From the NCBI GenBank assembly GCA_015232455.1, contig JADFZQ010000012.1, forward strand, positions 31,223 through 95,222: a stretch of 64,000 nt of DNA, in the 5' to 3' direction. The position numbers were made by a program, and so were the translations under genes. Positions 25,579 through 34,340 of this stretch are shown here, one piece after another. The notes beneath the pieces are model-generated. The model saw nothing but the letters and a program-made list of their open reading frames with translations. It was not told the DNA's origin and did no database searches. Within the stretch, counting starts at the first letter, position 1. Each line of letters opens with the position of its first letter. The stretch is from Desulfamplus sp. GTDB taxonomy: Bacteria; Desulfobacterota; Desulfobacteria; Desulfobacterales; Desulfobacteraceae.

Positions 25579-27369
25579 TTATATAAAAATATATAAAAAA
25601 ACAATAAACAGAACTGCACAGGCAGCATAAATACCTGAAGGGGATGTTCCACTCCTAAAAGCAGATGCAATAATTTGCTGATTAGTTTGTTCATTTGTTT
25701 TATCTGCCTGATTATCTTTTAGGTTCATGTTTTCTAGAACAGGATATAGGACAAAATAGGTCAAATTGGCAACTGGTTCAACTGCAAATTTATTAACTGA
25801 GCCTGTAAATTTTTTTACAATAATTTTATCAATAAACTCATTCAATCCATTTAAAATTTTTGCAACTATAAGCTCAAATGAGTTTAATGGCTTTCTGTAG
25901 AACCAGTCAAAGTCAATATTAATAGCCCTCATTTCAGCAGGATAGATGCCTGACAAAAGAAGCAGTGTAAATGCAAGTGCTGAGTAAAAAAGCAGCTCTG
26001 TTTGAGTCATAACGTGAGATAATGTATAAGGCTCATAAATTGCTGGATATGGAAGAATGCTGTAAAGTGGCTTATAAAATGTGCCGTTAAAGATACATAA
26101 AAATGCAGCTAAACCCATTGCAATAAGCATATGTGGTGGTGCTTCCTTTACTCTGTGTCCAGCGTCATGCCCAAAAAATGCAAAAAACGGAATTTTGATA
26201 CCAGCATGGTGGAATACACCAGCAGATGCAAATAGAAGAACTAACCAGACAAAAACCATATTTTTATCCCCAGCAGCAGACATAACCATTGATTTACTTA
26301 CAAAACCGCTAAAAAGTGGAAATGCTGATATAGATGCTGCCCCAACAATGCAAAATATTGCTGTAAAAGGCATAGATTTATAAAGTCCACCAAGGTCTGT
26401 AGCATTTATTTTACCTGTGCGATACATCACAGCACCCATCGACATGAAAAGAAGCCCTTTGAACAAAATATCATTAAAAGCATGGGCGACTGCCCCGTTA
26501 ATGGCCAGTTCAGAGCCAATTCCAATTCCAACAACCATAAATCCAACTTGGTTTACAAGGCTGTAAGCAAGAACTCTTCTTAAATCATTTTCAATAACAG
26601 CATAAAAGATTGGGAACGCAGCCATTGCAACTCCAATCCAGATAAGAAGCTCAGTTCCTGGGAATGCCCTTGCTAAAGCATAAATAGCAGTTTTTGTGGT
26701 AAAAGCACTCAAGAAAACTGTTCCGCCAATTGTAGCTTCTGGATATGCGTCAGTAAGCCATGTGTGTAAGAAAGGCCAAGCACAGTTGATACCCATACCT
26801 ATAAATATGAACCATGATGCAGTATCAGTAAGCCCAATAAAACCAAAATTTATTGAACCGCTTTTAGTTACCATCATCACAATTCCAGCCAAAAGGAGCA
26901 GCCCACCAGTTGCATGAATCATCAAGTATCTAAATCCTGCTGATGTTGATTCTTTAGTTCCTCTTGCCCAAATTAACATAACTGAACCAATGGTCAGAGT
27001 TTCCCAAAATACGAAGAATGTAAATAAATCCCCAGCAAAGATAACCCCAAGTGCAGCACCTGCATAAATAAATCCTGCTACATATTCAAGATTCTTTTTC
27101 ACGTGAAGTATATAGATTACTGTAATAAAAGAAATAATATGAAAAATATAACCAAATGCAAGGCTAAGTCTATCAACTCTCACAAGGGTTAAGTTGTAAT
27201 TCATAAAATGGACGGACATCATTGTTCCAACATCAATTGAAATAAGGTTGCAAAAACCTACAACAGGCAAAAATATTACATAAATTGAACGGATACGCCC
27301 ACTCAAAAACGGAATCAGAAATGCTCCAAGAATAAATATAAATGCGGGCGGAAAGCAACTGTTAGTCAT
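25579..27369 (-). CDS. MrpD/NuoL-like proton-conducting antiporter subunit (third copy)
   Basis: 596 aa with about 14 transmembrane helices. The conserved Glu of TM5 ('FVFWETLT'), Lys residues on broken helices ('FTTKTAIYALAR', 'FNDILFKGLLFMS') and 'PLFSGFVSKSMVMSA' place it in the NuoL/M/N-MrpA/D family. A C-terminal extension after residue 470 includes an amphipathic stretch and a final helix, recalling NuoL/MrpA-type tails. Within this cluster it probably takes the MrpA N-terminal role. It overlaps the upstream 106-aa gene by 8 bp. Confidence 0.88.
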   Translation of the reverse strand: MTNSCFPPAFIFILGAFLIPFLSGRIRSIYVIFLPVVGFCNLISIDVGTMMSVHFMNYNLTLVRVDRLSLAFGYIFHIISFITVIYILHVKKNLEYVAGFIYAGAALGVIFAGDLFTFFVFWETLTIGSVMLIWARGTKESTSAGFRYLMIHATGGLLLLAGIVMMVTKSGSINFGFIGLTDTASWFIFIGMGINCAWPFLHTWLTDAYPEATIGGTVFLSAFTTKTAIYALARAFPGTELLIWIGVAMAAFPIFYAVIENDLRRVLAYSLVNQVGFMVVGIGIGSELAINGAVAHAFNDILFKGLLFMSMGAVMYRTGKINATDLGGLYKSMPFTAIFCIVGAASISAFPLFSGFVSKSMVMSAAGDKNMVFVWLVLLFASAGVFHHAGIKIPFFAFFGHDAGHRVKEAPPHMLIAMGLAAFLCIFNGTFYKPLYSILPYPAIYEPYTLSHVMTQTELLFYSALAFTLLLLSGIYPAEMRAINIDFDWFYRKPLNSFELIVAKILNGLNEFIDKIIVKKFTGSVNKFAVEPVANLTYFVLYPVLENMNLKDNQADKTNEQTNQQIIASAFRSGTSPSGIYAACAVLFIVFLYIFI

Positions 27370-27682
27370 AGTAATTCTCCTTCCTTTTCACCAGAGGGCG
27401 TAAAATAAACCTTGAGACAAGAACAAGTAATACACAGGCAACAAATCCAAATACAGCATAAAATCCAGTCCAATTTTCCCATGGAAAATGCCCATGTTTA
27501 TTGACAAAAAAATCAAGAATAAATAACAGAACAACAGAGCTAAAGAAAATTATAAGCAATCGTTTCACATTTTGAGGATCGTCAAATATATGCTTTTCAG
27601 ATTTATCCAATATATCTCTTTCATGGTTATCTGTTAAAGATTCACCTGATGATGTATATTGTTTTTTTTCTTTTATTTCCAT
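27362..27682 (-). CDS. Small two-helix membrane protein of the antiporter cluster
   Basis: 106 aa. A polar, charged N-terminus (1-40) is followed by two transmembrane helices (about 43-60 and 72-93) and a basic tail. No family is recognised. It is embedded between antiporter subunits and overlaps the next gene by 8 bp, which implies a subunit or assembly factor of that complex. Confidence 0.7.
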   Translation of the reverse strand: MEIKEKKQYTSSGESLTDNHERDILDKSEKHIFDDPQNVKRLLIIFFSSVVLLFILDFFVNKHGHFPWENWTGFYAVFGFVACVLLVLVSRFILRPLVKRKENYYD

Positions 27683-27718
27683 GTTTAAAATTCCATAATT
27701 TAAGAATAGAGTTTGTAT

Positions 27719-27838
27719 TCATAAAGAGCTTGCAAAAATTACGGCAAGATAAATAACACTTAAAGCAAATACTACAAGAAAAACGGGCTTATAACCCGGA
27801 ACTTCATCATGCGAAAGTTCATATCTTTCTTCTTTCAT
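27719..27838 (-). CDS. 39-aa single-helix membrane protein (not in ORF track)
   Basis: ATG at 27838 to TGA at 27719 encodes 39 aa: a polar N-terminus (MKEERYELSHDEVPGYKP) and one hydrophobic helix (VFLVVFALSVIYLAVIFASSL). GGAGG, 10 nt upstream, lies in the last codons of the preceding antiporter gene, so translation is coupled. Position, ribosome-binding site and composition support a real small subunit. Family unknown. Confidence 0.75.
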   Translation of the reverse strand: MKEERYELSHDEVPGYKPVFLVVFALSVIYLAVIFASSL

Positions 27839-27844
27839 AATTTT

Positions 27845-29329
27845 TTATCCTCCCATAATTATTGAAACTGCAAGTGAGGCAAGTTTTAAAAAAGGCTGCG
27901 GATAGAAAAATAGCAAAACAGAAATTGAGGCTGTTATAACCAATGGAACAACACACCACAGTGGTGCCTCTTCGACTTTATCTTCAAATAACATTTGATC
28001 TTTACTACAGAAAAAAGCGTTGTAAAAAACTGGAAAAAAGTATGCAGCATTTAAAAATGAGCTTCCTAAAAGGACAAAAAGGAGTGCCAAACTTCCTGAT
28101 TCAATAGTGCCAAGAACAAGATACCATTTGCTAATAAATCCACCGCATGGTGGAAACCCCACAACACTTAATGAGCCAACAAAAAAGGCTGTCATTGTAA
28201 TTGGCATTCTTCTGCCAATTCCCTTCATTTGGCTTATATACTTAACTCCTGTTGCACAAAATATTGCTCCCGCACAGAAAAAAAGCGTTATTTTACCAAA
28301 TGCGTGCATCGCAATATGAAGCATTCCACCTGTCATACCAGATTTTGACAATAGAGCAACTCCAAGCACAATATAAGAGAGTTGTCCAATTGTTGAAAAA
28401 GCAAGCCTTCTTTTTAATTCGTCTTGGGAAAGAGCAATTAAAGAGGCAACAATAATTGTAAATGATGCAATAACACATACTATTGCACTGATGTTAAAAT
28501 CAGCAAGGACAGAAGTTCCTACAATACCAGTAAATACTCTGACCACGCTAAACGCTCCTACTTTTACAACTGCCACAGCATGTAACAAGGCACTTACTGG
28601 AGTTGGAGCAACCATTGCTGCTGGAAGCCAAGAGTGCATTGGCATGATACCAACTTTAGCAAAACCAAACAAAAACATCATAGATAGCATTAACGCAAGA
28701 CCTGAATTTATATGACCTGCCATCACTCCGTGAGGTGCGAAATCAAGGGTGCCAGTAAAGTGATATGTTATAAGCATTGCTGGTAGTGCAAAACCTATTG
28801 AGCCGCCAAGTATATAGGTTAGATATTTTCTACCAGAGCTTCTTGCCTCTTTATCTTGATGATGGGTAACTAACGGAAATGTTGCAAGAGAGAGAATCTC
28901 ATAGAAAATATAGAGCGTTAAAAGGTTTGCTGAAAAAGCAACTCCAATAGTTGCTGAAATAGCTGCTGCAAAAAATGAGAAATAACGTGTTTGGCTATGT
29001 TCATCTAATGATCTCATATAACCTATGGAATAGACAGAGGTAACAAGCCACAAAGATGATGCAACTAAAGCAAAGAGCATTCCAAAGGCATCTACCCTAA
29101 AACTTATTCCAATATCAGGAAACACCTGAAAAAGAGTAAAACTTACCACTTTTCCATCTAAGATAACGGGCAACATTGAGATAATAATCAACAGCTTTAT
29201 TCCTGCTGCAACTAATGTCCATGTTTCCCGAATATTTTGAGTTCTGCTTGAAATAATACCGGGAATTACTGCAAGAGAGACGAGAACAGCAACAACAGGT
29301 TTAAGAGAGACTACGGTTTCCATTGACAT
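27845..29329 (-). CDS. MrpD/NuoN-like proton-conducting antiporter subunit (second copy)
   Basis: 494 aa, about 14 transmembrane helices. Family marks: 'LTLYIFYEILSLATFPLV' with the TM5 Glu, 'KVGIMPMHSWLPAAMVAPTPVSALLHAVAVVKVGAF' (the NuoL/M/N core) and 'GFPPCGGFISKWYL'. The 'TPVSALLHAVAVVKVG' motif is the H+/Na+ channel half typical of MrpD/NuoM. It is one of three such subunits in the cluster. The stop region supplies the ribosome-binding site of the 39-aa gene. Confidence 0.9.
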   Translation of the reverse strand: MSMETVVSLKPVVAVLVSLAVIPGIISSRTQNIRETWTLVAAGIKLLIIISMLPVILDGKVVSFTLFQVFPDIGISFRVDAFGMLFALVASSLWLVTSVYSIGYMRSLDEHSQTRYFSFFAAAISATIGVAFSANLLTLYIFYEILSLATFPLVTHHQDKEARSSGRKYLTYILGGSIGFALPAMLITYHFTGTLDFAPHGVMAGHINSGLALMLSMMFLFGFAKVGIMPMHSWLPAAMVAPTPVSALLHAVAVVKVGAFSVVRVFTGIVGTSVLADFNISAIVCVIASFTIIVASLIALSQDELKRRLAFSTIGQLSYIVLGVALLSKSGMTGGMLHIAMHAFGKITLFFCAGAIFCATGVKYISQMKGIGRRMPITMTAFFVGSLSVVGFPPCGGFISKWYLVLGTIESGSLALLFVLLGSSFLNAAYFFPVFYNAFFCSKDQMLFEDKVEEAPLWCVVPLVITASISVLLFFYPQPFLKLASLAVSIIMGG

Positions 29330-29431
29330 GCTAATAACCCCTTGAAAATTCTAAAAATCCCTTGAGAGTTTTTAAATAATTACAAAAATACTAAATAATT
29401 TGTTTAGCTTGCTAATCGTAGGTAGGATTAG

Positions 29432-30982
29432 CTAAATGATTCCTTTAGGTATCACAAAATGGATAATATTATTTACAATAGCCCCTGAGTATAAACCCAA
29501 CAACACTAATAATAAAGATACAGCAATGAATGGTATTAACATATCAAGAGGGGCTTCTTTAATAATTTCGTTATGGCTTTTAGCTTGATGTTGTTCATCA
29601 CAATGATCGTTATGGGGGTGTTGTTCTTTGAAAGGTTCAAAGTGGGCAATCTCAAATATTCTGAAAAAAAGCACGGCATTAACAAGTGAACTAAAAATTA
29701 ACGCGGCAACAAAGCCATATTGTCCAGCAGAAATACCACCTAAAATTAGATACCATTTGCTAAAAAAACCGCAAGTTGGTGGCACTCCAACCACAGAGAG
29801 CCCAGCCAGAGTGAAGCCCGCCATTGTAAAGGGCATTTTTCCAAACATTCCTTTTAAACTTTCTCTTGAATCTTCACCAGTTTTCCAAAGAAATATTCCA
29901 GCAACCATAAATAGTGCAAGAGTCATCGCAGCGTCATTTACTATATGAAGGATTGCTCCAGATATACCCATTTTGTTTCCAAGAAAAAAACCTCCAACCA
30001 TATACCCAACCTCAGCAATAATTATATAAGAGAGCATCTTTTTATAATCTTTCTGGGAAAGGGCTGAAATAGCACCAAAAACAATGGTTATTACTGACAA
30101 CCAAACCATTACATCAGTAGTTTCTAAGTGTTGGAATGTGTATTGAGGGGTAAAAACGCTAAGACAAAGTCTTATCATAATATAAATAGTTACTTTAGTG
30201 GTAAGAGGGGCAACTAAACTTGCAGCAACAGTTGCTGACTCTGAATATGCTCCGGGAAGCCATCCATGAACAGGGAATATTGCCAATTTAACTAAAAGAC
30301 CTGTTAAGCAGATGATAAATGCAAATAAAATCATTGATGAGTTCATCATCTTAGGAATTATTGATGCAATATCTGCCATATTAAGTGAGCCTGTAGCAAT
30401 ATAGAGATAGCCAACTCCAAGGAGATAAAAAGTTGCACCGATTGTTCCAAGAAATAGATAATTTAATGTAGCAAGTGGAGCTCTGTTGCTACCAAGACCA
30501 ATAAGAGCATAACCTGACAATGATGCAATTTCTAAAAGAACGTATAGGTTAAAAGCGTCTCCAGTTGTTGTCATGCCAATTAGACCCGCTGTAAATAAAA
30601 CATAAAGAGAGTAAAAAGCCCCTTCTTTGTTTCTAAACTGATCGTCAATACGTCTTTTACTTGCAATTAGATTGATAAGAGATACTGAGGAGATAAGCAC
30701 TAAAACTAAAGCCGTTAAATGGTCAATAATATAGACAATACCAATAGGTGCTGCCCAACCAGCCATTCTATACTCAATAACAACTCCTGTTGATGTAACT
30801 TGTAAAAGAAGTAAAATAGATGATATAAAAGAGACAAAAAGAGATGCAATAGCAATTATAAATGGTGCTTTTCTGTTTATCCAGCCAGCTCCAGATGCAA
30901 TAAGGGCGGCAAGAAGCGGCACAGTAACTACTATTGCGGGAAGGTCAGAGAGCAAATTAGAAGCCCTATCAAAGAAAATCAT
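29432..30982 (-). CDS. mrpD: MrpD-type antiporter subunit
   Basis: 516 aa, about 14 transmembrane helices. 'LYVLLEIASLSGYALIGLGSNRAPLATLNYLFLGTIGATFYLLG' and 'KLAIFPVHGWLPGAYSESATVAASLVAPLTTKVTIYIMIR' are typical of MrpD, and 'GVPPTCGFFSKWYLI' closes the core. It follows mrpC in Mrp order (E-F-G-B-C-D here), so it is the best candidate for the true MrpD. Role: H+ translocation in exchange for Na+. Confidence 0.92.
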   Translation of the reverse strand: MIFFDRASNLLSDLPAIVVTVPLLAALIASGAGWINRKAPFIIAIASLFVSFISSILLLLQVTSTGVVIEYRMAGWAAPIGIVYIIDHLTALVLVLISSVSLINLIASKRRIDDQFRNKEGAFYSLYVLFTAGLIGMTTTGDAFNLYVLLEIASLSGYALIGLGSNRAPLATLNYLFLGTIGATFYLLGVGYLYIATGSLNMADIASIIPKMMNSSMILFAFIICLTGLLVKLAIFPVHGWLPGAYSESATVAASLVAPLTTKVTIYIMIRLCLSVFTPQYTFQHLETTDVMVWLSVITIVFGAISALSQKDYKKMLSYIIIAEVGYMVGGFFLGNKMGISGAILHIVNDAAMTLALFMVAGIFLWKTGEDSRESLKGMFGKMPFTMAGFTLAGLSVVGVPPTCGFFSKWYLILGGISAGQYGFVAALIFSSLVNAVLFFRIFEIAHFEPFKEQHPHNDHCDEQHQAKSHNEIIKEAPLDMLIPFIAVSLLLVLLGLYSGAIVNNIIHFVIPKGII

Positions 30983-31073
30983 AATATTATCAACTCCTTA
31001 AAGTTCTATTGATTCACTATACCATTCTTCAATTTTATCAACATATTATTGTTTTAATGGATAAGTTTTAGTA

Positions 31074-31478
31074 TCAAATATTCCTTAGTTTTTCATTAAT
31101 CTCATCTTCTTCAAGACTACCATATTCTTGATATATCTTCATTGCAAGAGAGAGTGCAACGCCAAGAGTTGCAACCCCAACAACAATTGCTGTGAGCATT
31201 AAAACATGAGGAAGAGGGTTAATGTAGTCAATAGCTTTAATAGCAGCAGACGTAGCACCATGATGAGCTTCATCGTGCATTACTATAGGAATTGTTCCAC
31301 CTTGTTTATAACCCATGGATACATAAAAAAGAATTATGGCGGTTTGGAAGATAACCATGCCAACAATCTTTTTAACAAGATTATTCTTTACAATCATGGC
31401 ATAAAGCCCGACCATTAGAAGAATTACATAAGTCCAATAATTTGCTTTTGCAGCAATAAAAGAGAGCATTTGTTCCAT
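31074..31478 (-). CDS. mrpC: MrpC/NuoK-like antiporter subunit
   Basis: 134 aa, three transmembrane helices with NuoK/MrpC features: 'GLYAMIVKNNLVKKIVGMVIFQTAIILFYVSMGY' with buried charged residues, and 'PLPHVLMLTAIVVGVATLGVALSLAMKI'. It lies between mrpB and mrpD. A His-rich loop (HDEAHHGATS) sits on the periplasmic side and may be a metal or proton antenna. Confidence 0.92.
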   Translation of the reverse strand: MEQMLSFIAAKANYWTYVILLMVGLYAMIVKNNLVKKIVGMVIFQTAIILFYVSMGYKQGGTIPIVMHDEAHHGATSAAIKAIDYINPLPHVLMLTAIVVGVATLGVALSLAMKIYQEYGSLEEDEINEKLRNI

Positions 31479-31536
31479 AGCTTCTTACGTATCCTTAAAA
31501 TTTTGTAAGCCATAGTCTTAAGTTTAATATTATACT

Positions 31537-32361
31537 TTACAATCCTTCGTCTTGTTTTCCAGCAGAAGAAAGGTTGTAATAAATCCATATCATTACAGCC
31601 ATAACAGCAACAGCAACTCCAATTTCAACAATAAATATTCCGTGCGATCTTGCCATTATTCGGTCACTTCCAAGAATAGGTGCTAATGCAGCGTAATCTA
31701 TGAAATTCTCTCCAAGAACCATACAAAGAGCTGCTGTGCCTGCATAAATAAAAACACCAGTAGCACTGAACAAAGCCGCAGTTTTTTCTCCAAATCTCTT
31801 AATTGCAGCTCTTAAATTTCCAGATATTGCAAACAAAATGACAGATGCTCCTAATACTACACCGCCTTGAAACCCACCTCCAGGGCTATGGTGTCCGTGT
31901 GCCACAACATAGAGTGCAAATATCTGAATAAAATGTATTAAGAGACGGCATGTGAAGTTAATGATAATATCATAAGGAACCCAACTCGAGTCAATTCGTT
32001 TAAAAACATCTGACTCTTGAGGATATTTATCTCCCTCAAATCTTAGTGTAACTCCTGTGGGTTCGTGTAGGTAATAGCGATTTTTTACGGCTCTTTTTGG
32101 AATCCTTAAAAGTAAAAAGCAGGCAAGTCCAGCGGTGAGAATAACCGTTGTCTCAAACATTGTGTCGTACCCTCTATAGTCAGCAAGTACAGATGTAACT
32201 ACATTGGGAACAGCAGTATCTTCTAAGGTATGCTCAATAAAATATGGCGAAAGATGGAGCGAAGCAGGAGAGTTGGCATCTCCAAAATCAGGAAAATCTG
32301 AGGTGAAAAAGAGAAGTAATGAGCCGCAAAGTAAAATCGTTATCTTTCCGAGTATCTTCAT
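31537..32361 (-). CDS. mrpB: MbhE-like plus MrpB fusion subunit
   Basis: 274 aa. The N-terminal part (about 1-95: one signal-like helix, then 'TAVPNVVTSVLADYRGYDTMFETTVILTAGLACFLLL') matches the MbhE/MrpA C-terminal segment. The C-terminal part (about 130-265) is MrpB: 'HGHHSPGGGFQGGVVLGASVILFAI' with the GGGFQGG motif. In canonical Mrp operons the MbhE-like region is the tail of MrpA. Here it is fused to MrpB instead. Ordered after the DUF4040 subunit. Confidence 0.9.
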   Translation of the reverse strand: MKILGKITILLCGSLLLFFTSDFPDFGDANSPASLHLSPYFIEHTLEDTAVPNVVTSVLADYRGYDTMFETTVILTAGLACFLLLRIPKRAVKNRYYLHEPTGVTLRFEGDKYPQESDVFKRIDSSWVPYDIIINFTCRLLIHFIQIFALYVVAHGHHSPGGGFQGGVVLGASVILFAISGNLRAAIKRFGEKTAALFSATGVFIYAGTAALCMVLGENFIDYAALAPILGSDRIMARSHGIFIVEIGVAVAVMAVMIWIYYNLSSAGKQDEGL

Positions 32362-32381
32362 AATTATCTCAGTCCTATTTT

Positions 32382-32627
32382 TTAATCTTTTGTTCTTCTT
32401 GATGTGTGAAAAATCGCAGCAACGCAGAAAACAGTGCTAACTCCAGCTCCAACTGTTGCCTCAGTAAAAGCTACATCAACTGCACCCATAACAGTCCACA
32501 AAAGGCAGAGAAGAAAACTGTATGCCCCTAAAATTACTGCCGAGCTTAATAAATCTGGAACAGTTATGGCAGCAATAGCACTTACAATAATTAATACTAA
32601 AATAATCAAATCAATTGGTATTATCAT
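32382..32627 (-). CDS. DUF4040/MbhD-type subunit (MrpA segment)
   Basis: 81 aa, three short transmembrane helices. 'AIAAITVPDLLSSAVILGAYSFLLCLLWTVMGAVDVAFTEATVGAGVSTVF' is the MbhD/DUF4040 signature, a module homologous to NuoJ and normally part of the MrpA C-terminus. The gene ends 20 bp before the MbhE-MrpB fusion. Confidence 0.9.
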   Translation of the reverse strand: MIIPIDLIILVLIIVSAIAAITVPDLLSSAVILGAYSFLLCLLWTVMGAVDVAFTEATVGAGVSTVFCVAAIFHTSRRTKD

Positions 32628-32737
32628 CGCGTTTTTTACCTTTTAGATTATCTTAAAAAATAGCTTAAAACTTAAAATAACTTATAGCTTTATGTAGAAG
32701 TTAGAATATTGACCTCTTGCAAAATCCATTTTTTATC

Positions 32738-32775
32738 CAGTAAAATCAAGGTAACAATTCAAGTTTTACAGGGAC
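32738..32775. repeat. Dispersed repeat copy 2
   Basis: CAGTAAAATCAAGG...CAAGTTTTACAG, related to 6444-6483, in the 154-bp gap between the DUF4040 and mrpG genes. Its ends GTAAAA/TTTTAC are inverted. Confidence 0.4.
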
Positions 32776-32781
32776 TCTATT

Positions 32782-33102
32782 TTAAATATTATTTTTTTGC
32801 CAAGGTTTTAGACCAGCTCTTATACCAGCATCAACAATTGCATGAGTTGCAGTAGGGCTTGTAAGAAACACAAATACAACTATAAATATTATTTTTAGTG
32901 CAGAGAGGAAATTCCCAAGTGTTATTTCGTTTAGAACTAAAATGGCAAGACCAGACATTGAAAGCAAAAGCCCCATAGTGTCAATAATGCCAGCAGCATG
33001 GAGTCTTGAGTAAAAATCTGGAAGACGAATCATTCCTATAGAGCCAACGAGAAAGAAAAACAATCCACAAGCAATCAATATTCCTGAAATATAAACTGTC
33101 AT
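32782..33102 (-). CDS. mrpG: MrpG-type antiporter subunit
   Basis: 106 aa, three transmembrane helices. 'FFLVGSIGMIRLPDFYSRLHAAGIIDTMGLLLSMSGLAIL' and 'FVFLTSPTATHAIVDAGIRAGLKPW' are the MnhG/PhaG signatures. Required for Mrp complex integrity in other bacteria. Between mrpF and the MrpA-segment gene. Confidence 0.95.
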   Translation of the reverse strand: MTVYISGILIACGLFFFLVGSIGMIRLPDFYSRLHAAGIIDTMGLLLSMSGLAILVLNEITLGNFLSALKIIFIVVFVFLTSPTATHAIVDAGIRAGLKPWQKNNI

Positions 33103-33199
33103 AAACCCTCTTTATATAATATTTGCCAATTCTAAAATATGTTTAGAATCAAATTGTTAAATTCTATTAAATCTGATCTATCACATTATTCAAAATGAT

Positions 33200-33493
33200 T
33201 TAACTATCTTGGGATTCCATCTCTTCTGTTAAACCTTTACGTTTATGGAAATATCTTGATGCAGCAAGCACGGCTATAAAATTTAGAAGTGCATATGCAA
33301 GTGCAATATCAATGAACATATCGACACGTTTGTATAAAAATCCAATCATAATAAGAAGCACTGTAGTCTGTGTTCCAATAGAATTTACACCCATAAAGCG
33401 GTCAAGAACTGTAGGTCCCATGACCGCCCTATAAAGGGGAATAGCCATTAACAAAGAGAGAACAATTGAAGAATATAAAATTAAATTATCCAT
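33200..33493 (-). CDS. mrpF: MrpF-type antiporter subunit
   Basis: 97 aa, three transmembrane helices. 'LYRAVMGPTVLDRFMGVNSIGTQTTVLLIMIGFLY' and 'FIDIALAYALLNFIAVLAASRYF' are MrpF/MnhF motifs. Second gene of the cluster. Confidence 0.95.
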   Translation of the reverse strand: MDNLILYSSIVLSLLMAIPLYRAVMGPTVLDRFMGVNSIGTQTTVLLIMIGFLYKRVDMFIDIALAYALLNFIAVLAASRYFHKRKGLTEEMESQDS

Positions 33494-33603
33494 AATATTA
33501 TACCTGTTAACCGCTTTTTGCCAAAATATTAAAAACCAACAATAATTATACTTAAATTATTTGTAGTTATAGCGTGCATTTAAAGAACGAATGCACAATT
33601 TAC

Positions 33604-34104
33604 TCACTCTCTAAACAATGTTTCAACTTTTTTACCCATATCTCCTGGAAGTGAATCTGCACATTCATCATCAATAGCATGAACTGCCATATCACCATAC
33701 ATATTAAGAGCAACTGTTATGGTTCCGGGTGTAAGGGTTATTGAGTTAGCAAATGTTACCAATCCAACGTTGTCTCTCATTTTGCTTCTTATCTTTATAA
33801 TTTTAGGATTAATTTTATTGTTAATATCAGGACTAAAAATAATAGGAAGCATGTGAATAGTGGATAGGACAATCTGCCAAATAAGCCACGGGATATATAA
33901 AATAAAACCGATAAAAAGCCTTATAAATCTCGGAATATCTGATGTTACTATAAGAAGATCAGATGTAACCCATGAGACCAGCAAACATGAAAATACTCCA
34001 AGTGAAATGTGGAATATATCTAATTTACCGGAAAATATAACCCAAAAAAGAAAAAGAATGGAAAAAGTGAGGCAGAAAGTGATGATTCGTTGTTGCGTTT
34101 TCAA
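33604..34104 (-). CDS. mrpE: MrpE-type antiporter subunit
   Basis: 166 aa. N-terminal helices, then 'YIPWLIWQIVLSTIHMLPIIFSP' and the hallmark 'VTFANSITLTPGTITVALN...VHAIDDE' of MnhE/MrpE. First gene of the leftward Mrp cluster, so the promoter should lie in 34105-34340. Confidence 0.95.
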   Translation of the reverse strand: MKTQQRIITFCLTFSILFLFWVIFSGKLDIFHISLGVFSCLLVSWVTSDLLIVTSDIPRFIRLFIGFILYIPWLIWQIVLSTIHMLPIIFSPDINNKINPKIIKIRSKMRDNVGLVTFANSITLTPGTITVALNMYGDMAVHAIDDECADSLPGDMGKKVETLFRE

Positions 34105-34247
34105 TATAAACTCTCCAAATAAGGTTTAAGTTTTTTTCCTGAAGACAACTAAATACAACAGCACTTTATAAATAAATATATTACGAATGTTTTATGTTAC
34201 AAATCCTTGAAGAAAGCATAGCTGAGGGATAGGAAATTAATGTGTCT

Positions 34248-34266
34248 GGTTCATAAAATATGAACC
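34248..34266. promoter_or_regulatory. 19-bp palindrome upstream of the Mrp cluster
   Basis: GGTTCATA-AAA-TATGAACC is a perfect inverted repeat about 145 bp before mrpE. A second palindrome, TTTTATTACATGTAATAAAA (34315-34334), lies nearer the U32 stop. Either may be an operator or part of the U32 transcript end. Confidence 0.35.
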
Positions 34267-34340
34267 AAATAATTGGTTAATTGACATATAAAAAAAAAAA
34301 GAAAAGGTCAAGTATTTTATTACATGTAATAAAAAATATT

